Shown: piece by piece, positions 45,661 through 54,440 of the stretch
How positions within the stretch are numbered: the stretch's first letter is position 1
How the letters are laid out: the number at the start of each line of letters is the position of its first letter
Assembly (NCBI RefSeq): GCF_022538055.1
Contig: NZ_JAKZAM010000013.1
Span: 62,001-126,000 of the forward strand
DNA from: Cognataquiflexum nitidum
Lineage (GTDB): Bacteria > Bacteroidota > Bacteroidia > Cytophagales > Cyclobacteriaceae
Direction: 5' to 3'
DNA length: 64,000 nt
Notes under the pieces: generated by a model
Told to the model about the DNA's origin: nothing
The model's database searches: none
What the model saw: the letters and a program-made list of their open reading frames with translations, nothing else
Made by a program: the position numbers and the translations under genes

Positions 45661-45987
45661 ATGATAACTGTTTCGGAAAAGGCAAAGGAAAGAATCCTTT
45701 CATTGAGAAAAGAAGAAGGAAGATCCGAAAATGAAAACATCAGGGTTTCTGTCAAGGGAGGCGGATGTTCAGGTTTGATGTATGATCTTGGATTCGATGC
45801 CAGTTTGGTAGAGACTGACCATGTATTTGAAGACAAGGGCATCAAAATTCTAGTAGACAGAAAAAGCCTGCTCTATCTTGCGGGAACTGTTCTTGAATTT
45901 ACAGATGGTTTGAATGGCAAAGGCTTTCAATTTGTCAATCCAAACGCTTCAAGAACCTGCGGATGCGGAGAAAGTTTCTCGGTATAA
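45661..45987 (+). CDS. A-type iron-sulfur carrier (HesB/IscA/SufA family)
   Basis: 108-residue Fe-S cluster scaffold/carrier with the three conserved Cys: Cys36 in GGGCSG, and Cys100 and Cys102 in RTCGCGESF. The ATG at 45661 gives the usual short N terminus (MITVSEKAKE); an upstream in-frame ATG would add 15 unrelated residues. The gene is monocistronic, ending in a clear terminator at 46014-46041. Whether it serves a SUF system or acts like ErpA is not decided by the sequence. Confidence 0.94.
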   Translation: MITVSEKAKERILSLRKEEGRSENENIRVSVKGGGCSGLMYDLGFDASLVETDHVFEDKGIKILVDRKSLLYLAGTVLEFTDGLNGKGFQFVNPNASRTCGCGESFSV

Positions 45988-46013
45988 ACCACACCTTCAA
46001 AATTTAAAAAGAG

Positions 46014-46041
46014 ATGCTGATAAGTTTTATCAGCATTTTTT
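46014..46041 (+). terminator. Intrinsic terminator after the Fe-S carrier gene
   Basis: 10-bp perfect stem ATGCTGATAA (46014-46023) with TTATCAGCAT (46027-46036), loop GTT, then a T-run. Confidence 0.88.
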
Positions 46042-46105
46042 GTTTCAGGCAGGGAAACTTTTATTCCAATTGTTACCTTTGCCGACAAGAAAATAGACCC
46101 TAATC

Positions 46106-47200
46106 ATGTCAGAAAACATCAAAAAAATACAACTCAATGACCTCCATATTGCTTTGGGAGGTAAAATGGTTCCTTTTGCAGGATTCAATATGCCGGTAAG
46201 GTATTCTTCAGACACGGAAGAACACCATACAGTCAGACAGGGAGTCGGTGTATTTGACGTTTCACACATGGGGGAATTTATGGTGAGAGGCCCAAAAGCC
46301 CTTGACCTCATCCAAAAAGTCACCTCAAACGATGCTTCCAAACTTGTCATTGGCCAAGCTCAATACTCCTGCTTTCCAAATGAAACTGAAGGAATTGTGG
46401 ATGATCTAATCGTATACAAATTCGGAGAGCAGGAATATATGTTGGTCGTCAATGCCTCCAATATCGAAAAGGATTGGAATTGGATCAACAAACATAATGA
46501 CATGGGTGCAGCGTTGGAAAATATATCTGACAGCATTTCCCTTTTTGCCATCCAAGGACCCAAGGCCATCGAAGCAGTCCAATCCCTGACAAGTATCAAC
46601 CTTTCTGATATCAAATTTTATCATTTTGCAGTTGGGGATTTTGCAGGAGTAGAGGATGTCATCATATCCGGGACGGGATATACAGGTGCCGGAGGATTTG
46701 AGGTATATGTCAAAAATGAGGATGCAGAAAAGGTTTGGAATGCGGTTTTTGAAGCAGGAAAGGCCTACGATATCAAGCCGATTGGCCTTGGGGCAAGAGA
46801 TACTCTGAGACTGGAAATGGGTTATTGTCTATATGGAAATGACATCAACGATGAAACATCTCCGATTGAAGCCGGACTTGGATGGATCACCAAATTCACC
46901 AAGGATTTTATCAATAGTGAAAATCTTAAAAAGCAAAAAGAAAACGGGGTAAGCAAAAAATTGGTAGGATTTATCTTACAGGAAAAGGGCATCCCAAGAG
47001 GCCATTACCCTATTGTCAACCTTGAAGGCGAAACCATCGGTGAGGTAACCTCAGGTACAATGACACCTTCTATGGGAGTAGGTATTGGGATGGGATATGT
47101 CAAATCTGAATACGCTGCCCCTGGAACTGAAATCGCCATAACAGTCCGAAATAAAAATCTTTTGGCAAAGGTTGAGAAATTTCCTTTGTACAAAAAGTAA
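46106..47200 (+). CDS. gcvT: Glycine cleavage system aminomethyltransferase (T protein)
   Basis: Transfers the methylene group of glycine from the lipoylated H protein to tetrahydrofolate, releasing ammonia. The 364-residue length and motifs are standard: [16 protein letters not shown] (about 13-28), [11 protein letters not shown] (about 48-58), the folate-contact region [11 protein letters not shown] (about 191-201), [18 protein letters not shown] (about 226-243) and the C-terminal [21 protein letters not shown]. It is a single gene followed by a terminator. Confidence 0.95.
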   Translation: MSENIKKIQLNDLHIALGGKMVPFAGFNMPVRYSSDTEEHHTVRQGVGVFDVSHMGEFMVRGPKALDLIQKVTSNDASKLVIGQAQYSCFPNETEGIVDDLIVYKFGEQEYMLVVNASNIEKDWNWINKHNDMGAALENISDSISLFAIQGPKAIEAVQSLTSINLSDIKFYHFAVGDFAGVEDVIISGTGYTGAGGFEVYVKNEDAEKVWNAVFEAGKAYDIKPIGLGARDTLRLEMGYCLYGNDINDETSPIEAGLGWITKFTKDFINSENLKKQKENGVSKKLVGFILQEKGIPRGHYPIVNLEGETIGEVTSGTMTPSMGVGIGMGYVKSEYAAPGTEIAITVRNKNLLAKVEKFPLYKK

Positions 47201-47221
47201 GCTAAAAAAAATCATACTAGC

Positions 47222-47250
47222 CCGCAAGAGGATCATTTTGCGGTTTTTTT
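47222..47250 (+). terminator. Intrinsic terminator after gcvT
   Basis: Stem CCGCAA (47222-47227) with TTGCGG (47238-47243), 10-nt loop, then seven T residues. Confidence 0.75.
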
Positions 47251-47264
47251 ATATACCGTCAATC

Positions 47265-47987
47265 ATGAGAAATATTGAAGTATGTGTGAGTCCAGAATTG
47301 ATTCACCTGTATGATACCAAAGAAAAGAATGTGGTCATAGTGGATATTTTCAGGGCTACCTCTACTATGATGGCTGCCTTGGCAAATGGCGTTGAATCCA
47401 TCACTCCTATCATGGACTTGGAAGCATGCAGGGATTTTGCTTCTAAGGGATACATTATTGCAGGAGAAAGGAACGGGCTGGCAGCAGAAGGGTTTGAATT
47501 GGGAAATTCCCCATTAGCTTATCTAAACCAAGCTTATTCAGGTAAAAAAATCGCCATGACCACTACAAACGGTACTTTGGCGATTGAAAAAACGAAAGAG
47601 GATGCACATCAGGTTTTACTTGGAGCATTTGTCAACCTTAAGGCAACAGCCCAATACCTTATCCGACAGTCTCAAGACGTTTTAATTCTTTGCGCAGGTT
47701 GGAAAGGAAAATTCAATTTGGAGGATTCCTTATATGCCGGAGCTTTGGTCAATTGTTTACATCCTCACTTTCGGACAGACTGTGACACTGCAATAGCATT
47801 GAAGAGTCTTTATGAAAGTAATGCCCATAGACTTCAGATATTCCTAGGCCAAGCCTCCCATGCCAAAAGATTGCAAAATCAAAATATTGAAGCTGACATA
47901 GATTTTTGCTTGACTTTGGATATGTACCAAATAGTTGGAGTACTCACGGGAGATCTCTTGAAAGGGGTTCTTCCAAAAACCGAATAG
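47265..47987 (+). CDS. comB: 2-phosphosulfolactate phosphatase
   Basis: Mg-dependent ComB-family phosphatase, which in methanogens acts in coenzyme M synthesis. In Bacteroidota it is widespread, where its role may be in sulfolactate or sulfonolipid-related metabolism (inference). The 240-residue protein shows VVIVDIFRATSTM (about 24-36), GERNG (about 67-71), GFELGNSPL (about 76-84), MTTTNGTLA (about 99-107) and CAGWKGKFNLEDSLYAGAL (about 145-163). The ATG at 47265 was chosen because the longer frame would start inside gcvT and read through the terminator. Confidence 0.9.
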   Translation: MRNIEVCVSPELIHLYDTKEKNVVIVDIFRATSTMMAALANGVESITPIMDLEACRDFASKGYIIAGERNGLAAEGFELGNSPLAYLNQAYSGKKIAMTTTNGTLAIEKTKEDAHQVLLGAFVNLKATAQYLIRQSQDVLILCAGWKGKFNLEDSLYAGALVNCLHPHFRTDCDTAIALKSLYESNAHRLQIFLGQASHAKRLQNQNIEADIDFCLTLDMYQIVGVLTGDLLKGVLPKTE

Positions 47988-47990
47988 AGC

Positions 47991-48016
47991 CAAATATTAT
48001 CCCAATATTTGTTTCT
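47991..48016 (+). terminator. Possible weak terminator after comB
   Basis: Perfect but A/T-rich 8-bp inverted repeat CAAATATT (47991-47998) with AATATTTG (48004-48011), loop ATCCC, short T-rich tail. Confidence 0.4.
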
Positions 48017-48098
48017 TAAATTCTGAAAGCAATCAATTTTCAATACCTTTACACCTACAAAGAAGCCTTTCTATTCACAGATTATCCCGTATACCATC

Positions 48099-49025
48099 AT
48101 GTCTGAGGTCAAACTCTTCTCCGGAACAAATAGTATCCAACTTTCAGAAAAAATTGCCAAACATTACGGAAAACGTCTTGGAGATCTTACCATCTCCAAA
48201 TTCAGTGATGGAGAACTATCTCCAAGCTACAATGAATCAGTGAGAGGCTGTACTGTTTTTTTGATACAGACTACCAATCCTACTGCAGATAACCTACTGG
48301 AACTCTGTCTTATGATTGATGCAGCAAAAAGAGCGAGTGCCTACAAAGTCTGTGCAGTAATTCCTTATTATGGTTATGCCAGGCAGGACAGGAAAGACAG
48401 ACCTAGGGTTTCTATTGCTGCAAAACTCATTGCCAATATGCTGACCTCAGCAGGAGCAGACAGAATCATGACATGTGACCTTCATGCGGGACAAATTCAG
48501 GGTTTTTTTGATATCCCCTTGGATCATTTAAATGGATCAGCTATTTTTGTGCCCTATTTGGAAAGGCTTGCCTTAGACAATATGATTTTTGCAGCTCCTG
48601 ATGTAGGAGGTGTCGCAAGGGCAAGGTCTTACGCAAAGCACTTCGAAGTAGAAATGGTCGTCTGTGACAAGCACAGAAAAAGAGCCAACGAGATTGCTTC
48701 TATGCAGGTGATAGGAGATGTGGAGGGTAAGGATGTGATTTTAGTGGATGACCTTGTTGATACAGCAGGTACACTTTGCAAAGCAGCACAGATCTTGATG
48801 GAGAAAGGTGCAACTTCAGTAAGGGCGATTGCAACACATGGTGTATTGTCCGGAAATGCTTACCAAAACATAGAAAACTCTGTTTTGAAGGAATTGGTCA
48901 TCACAGATACAATTCCTATGAAGCAGGTTTCTTCAAAAATCAGAGTCCTTTCAGTTTCAGACTTGTTTGCAAAAGCAATACATGCCGTTACAGGAAATAC
49001 CTCTATCAGTGCATTATTTATTTAG
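48099..49025 (+). CDS. prs: Ribose-phosphate pyrophosphokinase
   Basis: Makes PRPP from ribose 5-phosphate and ATP, feeding nucleotide, His and Trp synthesis. The 308-residue class I enzyme has SDGELSP-type N-terminal motif (FSDGELSPSYNESVRG), YYGYARQDRKDRPR (about 89-102), the TCDLHAGQIQGFF loop (about 127-139) and the PRPP-binding VILVDDLVDTAGTL (about 208-221). It is followed after 40 bp by the L25 gene, the common prs-rplY-pth order. Confidence 0.96.
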   Translation: MSEVKLFSGTNSIQLSEKIAKHYGKRLGDLTISKFSDGELSPSYNESVRGCTVFLIQTTNPTADNLLELCLMIDAAKRASAYKVCAVIPYYGYARQDRKDRPRVSIAAKLIANMLTSAGADRIMTCDLHAGQIQGFFDIPLDHLNGSAIFVPYLERLALDNMIFAAPDVGGVARARSYAKHFEVEMVVCDKHRKRANEIASMQVIGDVEGKDVILVDDLVDTAGTLCKAAQILMEKGATSVRAIATHGVLSGNAYQNIENSVLKELVITDTIPMKQVSSKIRVLSVSDLFAKAIHAVTGNTSISALFI

Positions 49026-49065
49026 GATTACTTAATCAATTATATACAAACAAATTAAAAAATTT

Positions 49066-49638
49066 ATGAAATCATTAGAGATTATAGGGTTTAAAAGAGC
49101 AAATCTCGAGAGTGGAGAGTTGAAGCAGATCCGTGAAGAAGGTAGTGTACCTTGCGTAGTTTATGGTCCTGCTATCAAAGAACAAATCCACTTTTATTCT
49201 CCTGCCATACTATTCAGAGACCTTGTTTACACACCTGATGTACACATGGTTGACTTAAATATCGAAGGCAACAAAATGAAAGCTGTATTGAAAGATTGCC
49301 AGTTTCACCCTGTAAGTGACGTTTTGTTGCATGCGGATTTCTTGGCATTCAGTCCTGACAAACCAATCAAATTTGAAATTCCTGTAGAAATTGTAGGTAC
49401 AGCTCCAGGTGTTCAAAAAGGTGGTAAGCTGGAATTCAAAACCAGAAAAATTGCTGTAAAAGGGTTGGCAGGCAGTCTTCCTGACAAAATAAGAGTTGAC
49501 GTCTCAAACTTGGAACTTGGAAAATCATTCAGAGTTGGAGAACTTAAGGCTGAAGGATTTGATATCCTTACAAGTCCGAATGTATCCATCATTTCAATCG
49601 GTATCCCAAGAGCGTTGAGAGGTAAAAAAGGTGAATAA
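49066..49638 (+). CDS. rplY: 50S ribosomal protein L25/Ctc
   Basis: 5S rRNA-binding ribosomal protein of the longer Ctc type. Residues about 1-95 are the L25 domain (SVPCVVYGP, KDCQFHPVSDVLLHADFLAF) and about 95-190 the C-terminal beta domain (GTAPGVQKGGKLEF, ISIGIPRALRGKK). It sits between prs and pth as in many bacteria, with a terminator separating it from pth. Confidence 0.95.
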   Translation: MKSLEIIGFKRANLESGELKQIREEGSVPCVVYGPAIKEQIHFYSPAILFRDLVYTPDVHMVDLNIEGNKMKAVLKDCQFHPVSDVLLHADFLAFSPDKPIKFEIPVEIVGTAPGVQKGGKLEFKTRKIAVKGLAGSLPDKIRVDVSNLELGKSFRVGELKAEGFDILTSPNVSIISIGIPRALRGKKGE

Positions 49639-49662
49639 TTTCACTTATTAAACCAATAAATC

Positions 49663-49700
49663 AAATCCTGCTTAGTCCTTAAGCAGGATTTTTTATTTTT
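49663..49700 (+). terminator. Intrinsic terminator after rplY
   Basis: 12-bp stem 49663-49674 with 49680-49691 (AAATCCTGCTTA with TAAGCAGGATTT region), loop GTCCT, then T-rich tract. Confidence 0.88.
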
Positions 49701-49724
49701 GCTTCACTTTACAAAATTGAATTG

Positions 49725-50285
49725 ATGAAATATTTGATTGTTGGACTTGGAAATATCGGTCCTGAATATGCACTGACAAGGCACAATGTGGGATTTTTGA
49801 CTCTGGACAGGCTTGCCGATAAACAAGGAGTAACTTGGAAAAGCGATCGCCTCGCATTTAGTACTAATTTCAAGTACAAAAGCAGACAGATTTATATGAT
49901 TAAACCCACGACTTACATGAATCTCAGCGGTAAGGCGGTGAATTATTGGATGAAGGAATTGGATATACCCAAAGAAAACATCATGGTCATCGTGGATGAT
50001 GTTGCCTTGCCTTTTGGCAAACTGAGGATGCGGGGAAAAGGATCTTCAGCCGGTCATAATGGATTGAAAAACATCGAAGAACTTACCGGAGGTCAGGACT
50101 ATCCCAGATTGAGATTCGGGATTGGTGATGATTTCCCCAAAGGAAGACAGGTAGAATACGTCCTAGGAAGATGGACCCAAAAAGAAATCGATGAACTTCC
50201 GATTTTTATGGACAAAGCCATAGACATGGTCCTAAGTTTCTGCACCGTCGGGATCAATATGACGATGACTCAATTTAATGATTAA
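49725..50285 (+). CDS. pth: Peptidyl-tRNA hydrolase
   Basis: Recycles tRNA from prematurely released peptidyl-tRNA. 186 residues from the ATG at 49725 (a TTG codon immediately before it is a less likely start). Catalytic His20 lies in TRHNVGF; Asn10 is in GLGNIG, and the later [10 protein letters not shown] and [10 protein letters not shown] (about 107-116) motifs are intact. Confidence 0.96.
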   Translation: MKYLIVGLGNIGPEYALTRHNVGFLTLDRLADKQGVTWKSDRLAFSTNFKYKSRQIYMIKPTTYMNLSGKAVNYWMKELDIPKENIMVIVDDVALPFGKLRMRGKGSSAGHNGLKNIEELTGGQDYPRLRFGIGDDFPKGRQVEYVLGRWTQKEIDELPIFMDKAIDMVLSFCTVGINMTMTQFND

Positions 50286-50292
50286 CAAGACA

Positions 50293-50320
50293 TGAGATTT
50301 GAGACGTGAGACATGAGACA
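50293..50320. repeat. Period-7 tandem repeat (TGAGACA), four copies
   Basis: TGAGATT, TGAGACG, TGAGACA, TGAGACA in direct succession just after pth. It resembles dispersed intergenic simple repeats of Cytophagales. Confidence 0.8.
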
Positions 50321-50372
50321 ACAAATCTTACCCGAATTCAATATCCATAAATATCCAGTATCAATAAATATC

Positions 50373-50460
50373 TATTTCAACCTTATTTCAATCATATTTC
50401 AACCTTATTTCAACCCTATTTCCATCGTATTTCAACCCTATTTCCATCATATTTCAATCT
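50373..50460. repeat. Period-11 tandem repeat (TATTTCAACCC), eight copies
   Basis: Eight uninterrupted 11-bp units (88 bp) of consensus TATTTCAACC with variation mostly at the last four positions (CCT, TCA, CCC, ATCG). It ends 36 bp before the predicted -33 box of the metZ promoter. The period is close to one helical turn, and the T-run of each unit recurs on the same DNA face. Confidence 0.9.
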
Positions 50461-50496
50461 AATATCCCCTCAATAAAAAAGTATTATGAAATAATC

Positions 50497-50528
50497 TTTT
50501 GAAATCAACTTTTTGGAAACTTTCTTTG
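50497..50528 (+). promoter_or_regulatory. Bacteroidetes-type promoter for the SAM riboswitch/metZ transcript
   Basis: A -33-like TTTTG (50497-50501), 19-bp spacer, and a -7-like TTTCTTTG (50521-50528; consensus TAnnTTTG, one mismatch). It would start transcription near 50533, about 15 nt before the riboswitch P1 helix. Confidence 0.55.
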
Positions 50529-50547
50529 TGCACACTTCAGGCAACTG

Positions 50548-50653
50548 ATTTATAAAGAAGAGGTGAGAGAACAGGCTCGCTGACCCTCTGGCAACCATCC
50601 CGACACATCGAGAAAGGTGCCAATACCTGCCCGGACAAACGGGACCTATAAAT
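50548..50653 (+). promoter_or_regulatory. SAM-I (S-box) riboswitch
   Basis: Aptamer for S-adenosylmethionine controlling metZ. P1 is ATTTATA (50548-50554) with TATAAAT (50647-50653). The core shows the S-box consensus in order: AGAGGTG at 50559-50565, GCTGACCCTCTGGCAACC around 50579-50596 (k-turn and pseudoknot region), GGTGCCAATACCTGC at 50616-50630 (P3/J region) and P4 CCCG/CGGG (50630-50633 with 50640-50643). Its position upstream of a sulfhydrylase gene fits. When SAM is abundant it should lower expression. No classic terminator follows, so regulation of translation or by another structure is possible. Confidence 0.88.
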
Positions 50654-50841
50654 TAGACATTATGCGATTTCATCTCTATTTTCATATTCTGGGATTATTT
50701 AAAATTGGGAAGTACGAAGTACAATGTACTATGTACCAAGTATTAGCGCCAAGTTTTTTAATTTCATCAGATTCCAGTTCCTGCCAATTCCTTATTTCTA
50801 AGCACATCTAACCTATTAACCAATAGCTAAATACCAATCCT
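50654..50841 (+). other. Leader between riboswitch and metZ, with GTAC-rich hairpin repeat
   Basis: 188 nt without a gene. A small imperfect hairpin covers 50712-50736 (GTAC, 2x2 internal loop, AGTAC, loop AAT, GTACT, GTAC), made of near-repeats GTACGAA/GTACAAT/GTACTAT/GTACCAA. It may be a dispersed repeat or the expression platform; a T-run (50754-50759) lies 17 nt past the hairpin, too far for a standard terminator. Confidence 0.5.
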
Positions 50842-52011
50842 ATGTCCCATTTTGAAACCGACGCCATCCGTATCAGTGCAAGCAAATCAAGCCAAAGAGA
50901 GCATTCCTCGCCGATTTACCTGACTTCAAGTTTTACTTTCGATTCAGCCGAAGAAGCAAGGCAAATGTTTGCGGAGGAAATTGAAGGAAATATCTATTCC
51001 AGGTATTCCAATCCCAATTCTTCGGACCTGATCCAAAAGGTATGTGCAGCAGAAGGGACAGAGTACGGAATTGCTACTGCATCGGGAATGGCAGCCATGT
51101 TTGGAAGTATTGCATCCCTTTTGCAGCAAGGAGACCATATTTTGGCTTCCCGCTCCCTTTTTGGTTCCACACATCAGCTACTCACGCGCATTTTCCCAAA
51201 ATGGGGAATCACTTCCACTTACGGAGATATTTCGGATTTTCAACATTGGGACAAACTCGTGCAGCCTAACACCAAAATGCTGTTTATCGAAACTCCATCC
51301 AATCCGGGATTAGAAATCATTGACTTAGAATGGGCAGGAAAATTTGCTGAAGCACATAAATTGATCCTCGTAGTGGACAATTGCTTTGCCACACCTTACC
51401 TGCAGCAACCTGCAAAATGGGGCGCACATATCGTGACACATTCTGCCACCAAGTACATCGACGGTCAAGGTCGGGTTTTGGGAGGTTTGATTTTGGGCAA
51501 AAAAGAATTGATCAAAGAAGTAGAATTTTTCACCAGACATACCGGACCATCCATCTCTCCCTTCAATGCCTGGATTTTGTCAAAAAGCATGGAAACCTTG
51601 GCTGTCAGAATGGACAGGCATTGTGAAAATGCCTTGAAAGTCGCCTCCTATTTTGAAGAAAATACTGAAATTGACTTTGTCAAATATCCGTTCCTTCCCT
51701 CCCATCCTCAATATGAACTTGCCAAAAAACAAATGAAACAAGGTGGAGGAATCATTACCCTTACCTTGAAAGGAGGATTGTCTAGGGCACAAAAATTCAT
51801 TGATTCCCTTCAGATGGTATCTATCACTCCAAACCTCGGAGACAGCCGCAGCATCGTCACCCATCCGGCATCTACTACGCATAGTAAACTTTCGGTAGAC
51901 GAAAGGGCTAAAGTGGGGATTTCAGATGGTTTGGTAAGACTTTCAGTGGGTTTGGAACATTATGAAGATATTATTCAGGATGTAGAAAGGGCATTGGAGA
52001 AATCTAAGTAA
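50842..52011 (+). CDS. metZ: O-succinylhomoserine sulfhydrylase (trans-sulfuration enzyme)
   Basis: PLP-dependent Cys/Met-metabolism enzyme, forming homocysteine from an activated homoserine ester and sulfide. The 389-residue protein has the PLP Lys204 in HSATKYIDGQG, SGMAA (about 82-86) phosphate-contact loop, and SNPGLE and VDNCFATPYLQ (about 153-158, 175-185). The C-terminal SRSIVTHPAST and VDERAKVGISDGLVRLSVGLE are typical of MetZ. Regulation by the SAM-I riboswitch upstream supports a methionine role. Cystathionine gamma-synthase-type activity is the main alternative. Confidence 0.92.
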   Translation: MSHFETDAIRISASKSSQREHSSPIYLTSSFTFDSAEEARQMFAEEIEGNIYSRYSNPNSSDLIQKVCAAEGTEYGIATASGMAAMFGSIASLLQQGDHILASRSLFGSTHQLLTRIFPKWGITSTYGDISDFQHWDKLVQPNTKMLFIETPSNPGLEIIDLEWAGKFAEAHKLILVVDNCFATPYLQQPAKWGAHIVTHSATKYIDGQGRVLGGLILGKKELIKEVEFFTRHTGPSISPFNAWILSKSMETLAVRMDRHCENALKVASYFEENTEIDFVKYPFLPSHPQYELAKKQMKQGGGIITLTLKGGLSRAQKFIDSLQMVSITPNLGDSRSIVTHPASTTHSKLSVDERAKVGISDGLVRLSVGLEHYEDIIQDVERALEKSK

Positions 52012-52067
52012 TTTTCATTGTAGCGTTTTGCCACTATTTTCCGTCTAGTCAATCAAATGCTTAAACT

Positions 52068-53312
52068 ATGAAAAAACTTCTCCTATCCCTCTTTTCATTT
52101 GGCGCACTATTCTTTGCCTGTGTGCCTTCCGAAGAAATAAAACCTGCAGAAGCTAATTTGAGAACATTGGCGGCTTATGAAAAAGAACTGGCCAATTCAA
52201 GCACCAAATTCGCGCTTGATCTTTTTGCGCAGTTGAATGACCCTGAAGAACCCAATCAGTTTTATAGTCCTTACAGCATCCATCAGGCGCTCTCCATGAC
52301 TATGAATGGGAATAAGGGGGAAGTTCTCCAAGAATTTGTTGATCTTCTTAGGTATGAGGGGATGAGTATGGATGATGCCAACCGTGGCTCCAAAGAAATG
52401 ACTGAATTTTTGCTCCAAGTCGATCCGAAAGTGAAAATGGCCATTGCCAATGCCATTTGGTACAAGCAGGGGTATCAGGTGCAGGTACCTTTCAAAAACA
52501 CCGCTAGGGAATACTACAATGCTGAAATCGCCGCACTTGACATGCGCAATCCCAATTCAGTCAACATCATCAACAACTGGATAGCGCAGAAAACCAACAA
52601 CCTGATCAAAGACATGTTGGACCAAATCCCCTCCAATGCAGTCATGTATCTGGTCAATGCCATTTATTACAAAGCTGATTGGAAGTATCAATTTGATGCA
52701 TCAAAGACAAAAAAGGAAAACTTCTATCCAAATCCTGGGAATCCTGCTTTGGTAGACATGATGGACTCGGATAAACCTTCCGCATTTAGAAGTTATTTTG
52801 GAGATGGATACCACTACTTTGAAATACCCTATTCCACAGGCCAATATTCCATGGGTATTCTGTACAATCCGCAAGGAAATCTTGATCAGATAAGCCAATA
52901 CTTGAATTTGGGTAACCTTGAAATGTGGAGAAAAAACTCATCAGAGCAAAACTTCATTCTTAAAATGCCCAAATTCAAGATGAAGTACAAAATGGCAAAC
53001 ATGAAAGATGACCTTATGGAAATGGGATTGGTCAAGCCTTTCTCTTTCCATCCCGATAACTTCACCAAATTGTTTTCTAATCCCACAGATGATCTGAAAA
53101 TATCCAGAGTCATTCATGATGCCGTAATTGAGGTGGATGAAAAAGGTACCGAAGCTGCTGCTGCTACGATAGTGGAAGTGGTTGAAAGAACTTCGATGCC
53201 TACCGGCCCCAGAACCGTGGTCTTAGATAAACCGTTCATCTTTTTTATTCAGGAAAAACACAGCGGTGCAATTCTATTTATGGGGAAACTGGGTGATCCT
53301 TCAAAACTTTGA
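52068..53312 (+). CDS. Serpin-family lipoprotein (protease inhibitor), predicted P1 Arg
   Basis: Serine protease inhibitor of the serpin fold, 414 residues, with a lipoprotein signal (FFAC, Cys about 18), so anchored in the envelope. The serpin body is complete: FYSPYSIHQALSMT (about 64-77), VNAIYYKADW (about 202-211), MPKFKMKYK, and the C-terminal DKPFIFFIQEKHSGAILFMGKLGDP. The reactive-centre hinge GTEAAAAT (about 360-367) fits inhibitory serpins. Counting from it puts P1 at Arg374 and P1' at Thr375, predicting a trypsin-like or Arg-specific target protease. It stands alone and is closed by a terminator. Confidence 0.92.
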   Translation: MKKLLLSLFSFGALFFACVPSEEIKPAEANLRTLAAYEKELANSSTKFALDLFAQLNDPEEPNQFYSPYSIHQALSMTMNGNKGEVLQEFVDLLRYEGMSMDDANRGSKEMTEFLLQVDPKVKMAIANAIWYKQGYQVQVPFKNTAREYYNAEIAALDMRNPNSVNIINNWIAQKTNNLIKDMLDQIPSNAVMYLVNAIYYKADWKYQFDASKTKKENFYPNPGNPALVDMMDSDKPSAFRSYFGDGYHYFEIPYSTGQYSMGILYNPQGNLDQISQYLNLGNLEMWRKNSSEQNFILKMPKFKMKYKMANMKDDLMEMGLVKPFSFHPDNFTKLFSNPTDDLKISRVIHDAVIEVDEKGTEAAAATIVEVVERTSMPTGPRTVVLDKPFIFFIQEKHSGAILFMGKLGDPSKL

Positions 53313-53330
53313 AGTTATGTCAGTCATGAA

Positions 53331-53377
53331 CAAAAGGCATAAAAGGTCGACTTTTGTGCCTTTTGTGCTATTTCATT
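53331..53377 (+). terminator. Intrinsic terminator after the serpin gene
   Basis: 15-bp stem 53331-53345 with 53351-53365 (CAAAAGGCATAAAAG with CTTTTGTGCCTTTTG, one T-G pair), loop GTCGA, followed by a T-rich region. Confidence 0.8.
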
Positions 53378-53454
53378 ATTTTTTGTCAAAGCCTGAGGCT
53401 GGTATTTTATCGGAATCAGAATTAAATTAGATTCCCAATCTAATCTTTCCCAAA

Positions 53455-54009
53455 ATGATCAAAAACCCAATGGATATCATGGATAAACTGAAATCCATTA
53501 TTTCGCAAACTGAACTGGAAAGGACAGTCAAATGGGGAATAGACGTATATACTTATCAGGGCCAAAATATTTTGGGTATTGCAGCCTTCAAATCCTATGT
53601 GGGGATTTGGTTTTACAATGGCGTCTTTTTATCTGATCCTGCACAGGTTTTGGTCAACGCCCAAGAGGGCAAAACCAAATCACAACGGCAATGGCGGTTT
53701 CAATCCATCGATGAAATCAATCCCGATTTAATCATTTCTTACATCCAAGAGGCCATTAATAATGCTAAAAATGGGCTTAAACCTGACATCCAGAAATCTA
53801 GGGAAACAGAAATTCCCACCATACTCAGTGAGGCCTTGTCTTCGGACGAAGAATTCAATTTCTGTTTTGAAAAACTAAGCGATTACAAGAAAAAAGAATA
53901 TTCGACCTACATAAAGGAAGCCAAACGGGAAGCAACCCAATTGTCTCGGCTGGAAAAAATAAAACCTATGATCATGCAAGGAATTGGATTGAACGACAAA
54001 TACAAATAG
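53455..54009 (+). CDS. YdeI/DUF1801-family protein
   Basis: 184-residue cytoplasmic protein of the YdeI / OmpD-associated type: an N-terminal DUF1801 domain (about 20-110; LERTVKWGIDVYTYQG, GIAAFKSYVGIWFYNG) and a C-terminal YdeI-like region with EFNFCFEKLSDYKKKEYSTYI (about 139-159). The family is described in connection with bacteriocin tolerance in some species; the mechanism is unknown. It lies 5 bp before another DUF1801 gene, making a two-gene unit. Confidence 0.85.
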   Translation: MIKNPMDIMDKLKSIISQTELERTVKWGIDVYTYQGQNILGIAAFKSYVGIWFYNGVFLSDPAQVLVNAQEGKTKSQRQWRFQSIDEINPDLIISYIQEAINNAKNGLKPDIQKSRETEIPTILSEALSSDEEFNFCFEKLSDYKKKEYSTYIKEAKREATQLSRLEKIKPMIMQGIGLNDKYK

Positions 54010-54014
54010 GAACC

Positions 54015-54440
54015 ATGACCAAGAACAAAACCCAGGAAACGGACAGTTCTGTAACGGATTTTATTAATTCCTTTGAGAATGAACAAAAAAGAAAAGACAG
54101 CTTTGAACTGATCCGGATTTTCGGGGAAGTGTCAGGTTTTGAACCCAAAATGTGGGGTCCAAGTATCATTGGATTTGGGTCATACCATTATAAATATGAT
54201 AGCGGACACGAAGGAGATGCACCGCTTTTGGGATTCTCACCGAGAAAGGCTGCTATTTCCCTTTATTTTTCCTGTGATGTAAAAGGTCAGCACGGTGGGC
54301 TGCTAGCCCAATTAGGCAAATTCAAAAACGGCAAATCCTGTGTGTATATCAACAAGCTTTCAGATGTGAAGGAAGATGTCATCAAAGCTTTGGCCAAAGA
54401 ATCCATCAGGTTCATTCAGGAAAAACACCCCTCTAAGTGA
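54015..54440 (+). CDS. DUF1801-domain protein
   Basis: 141-residue cytoplasmic protein consisting of one DUF1801 domain, with the segments MWGPSIIGFGSYHYKY (about 53-68), LLGFSPRKAAISLYF and YINKLSDVKEDVIKALAKESI near the end. Its start lies 5 bp after the YdeI-like gene. The molecular function of the family is not established. Confidence 0.88.
   Translation: MTKNKTQETDSSVTDFINSFENEQKRKDSFELIRIFGEVSGFEPKMWGPSIIGFGSYHYKYDSGHEGDAPLLGFSPRKAAISLYFSCDVKGQHGGLLAQLGKFKNGKSCVYINKLSDVKEDVIKALAKESIRFIQEKHPSK

Noticed and set aside
50373..50460. CRISPR array
   Set aside because: The 11-bp units are directly adjacent with no spacers, so it is a simple tandem repeat.
50617..50811. 64-codon frame downstream of the SAM riboswitch
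   Set aside because: Starts inside the aptamer and runs through a repeat hairpin; no homology or translation signal.
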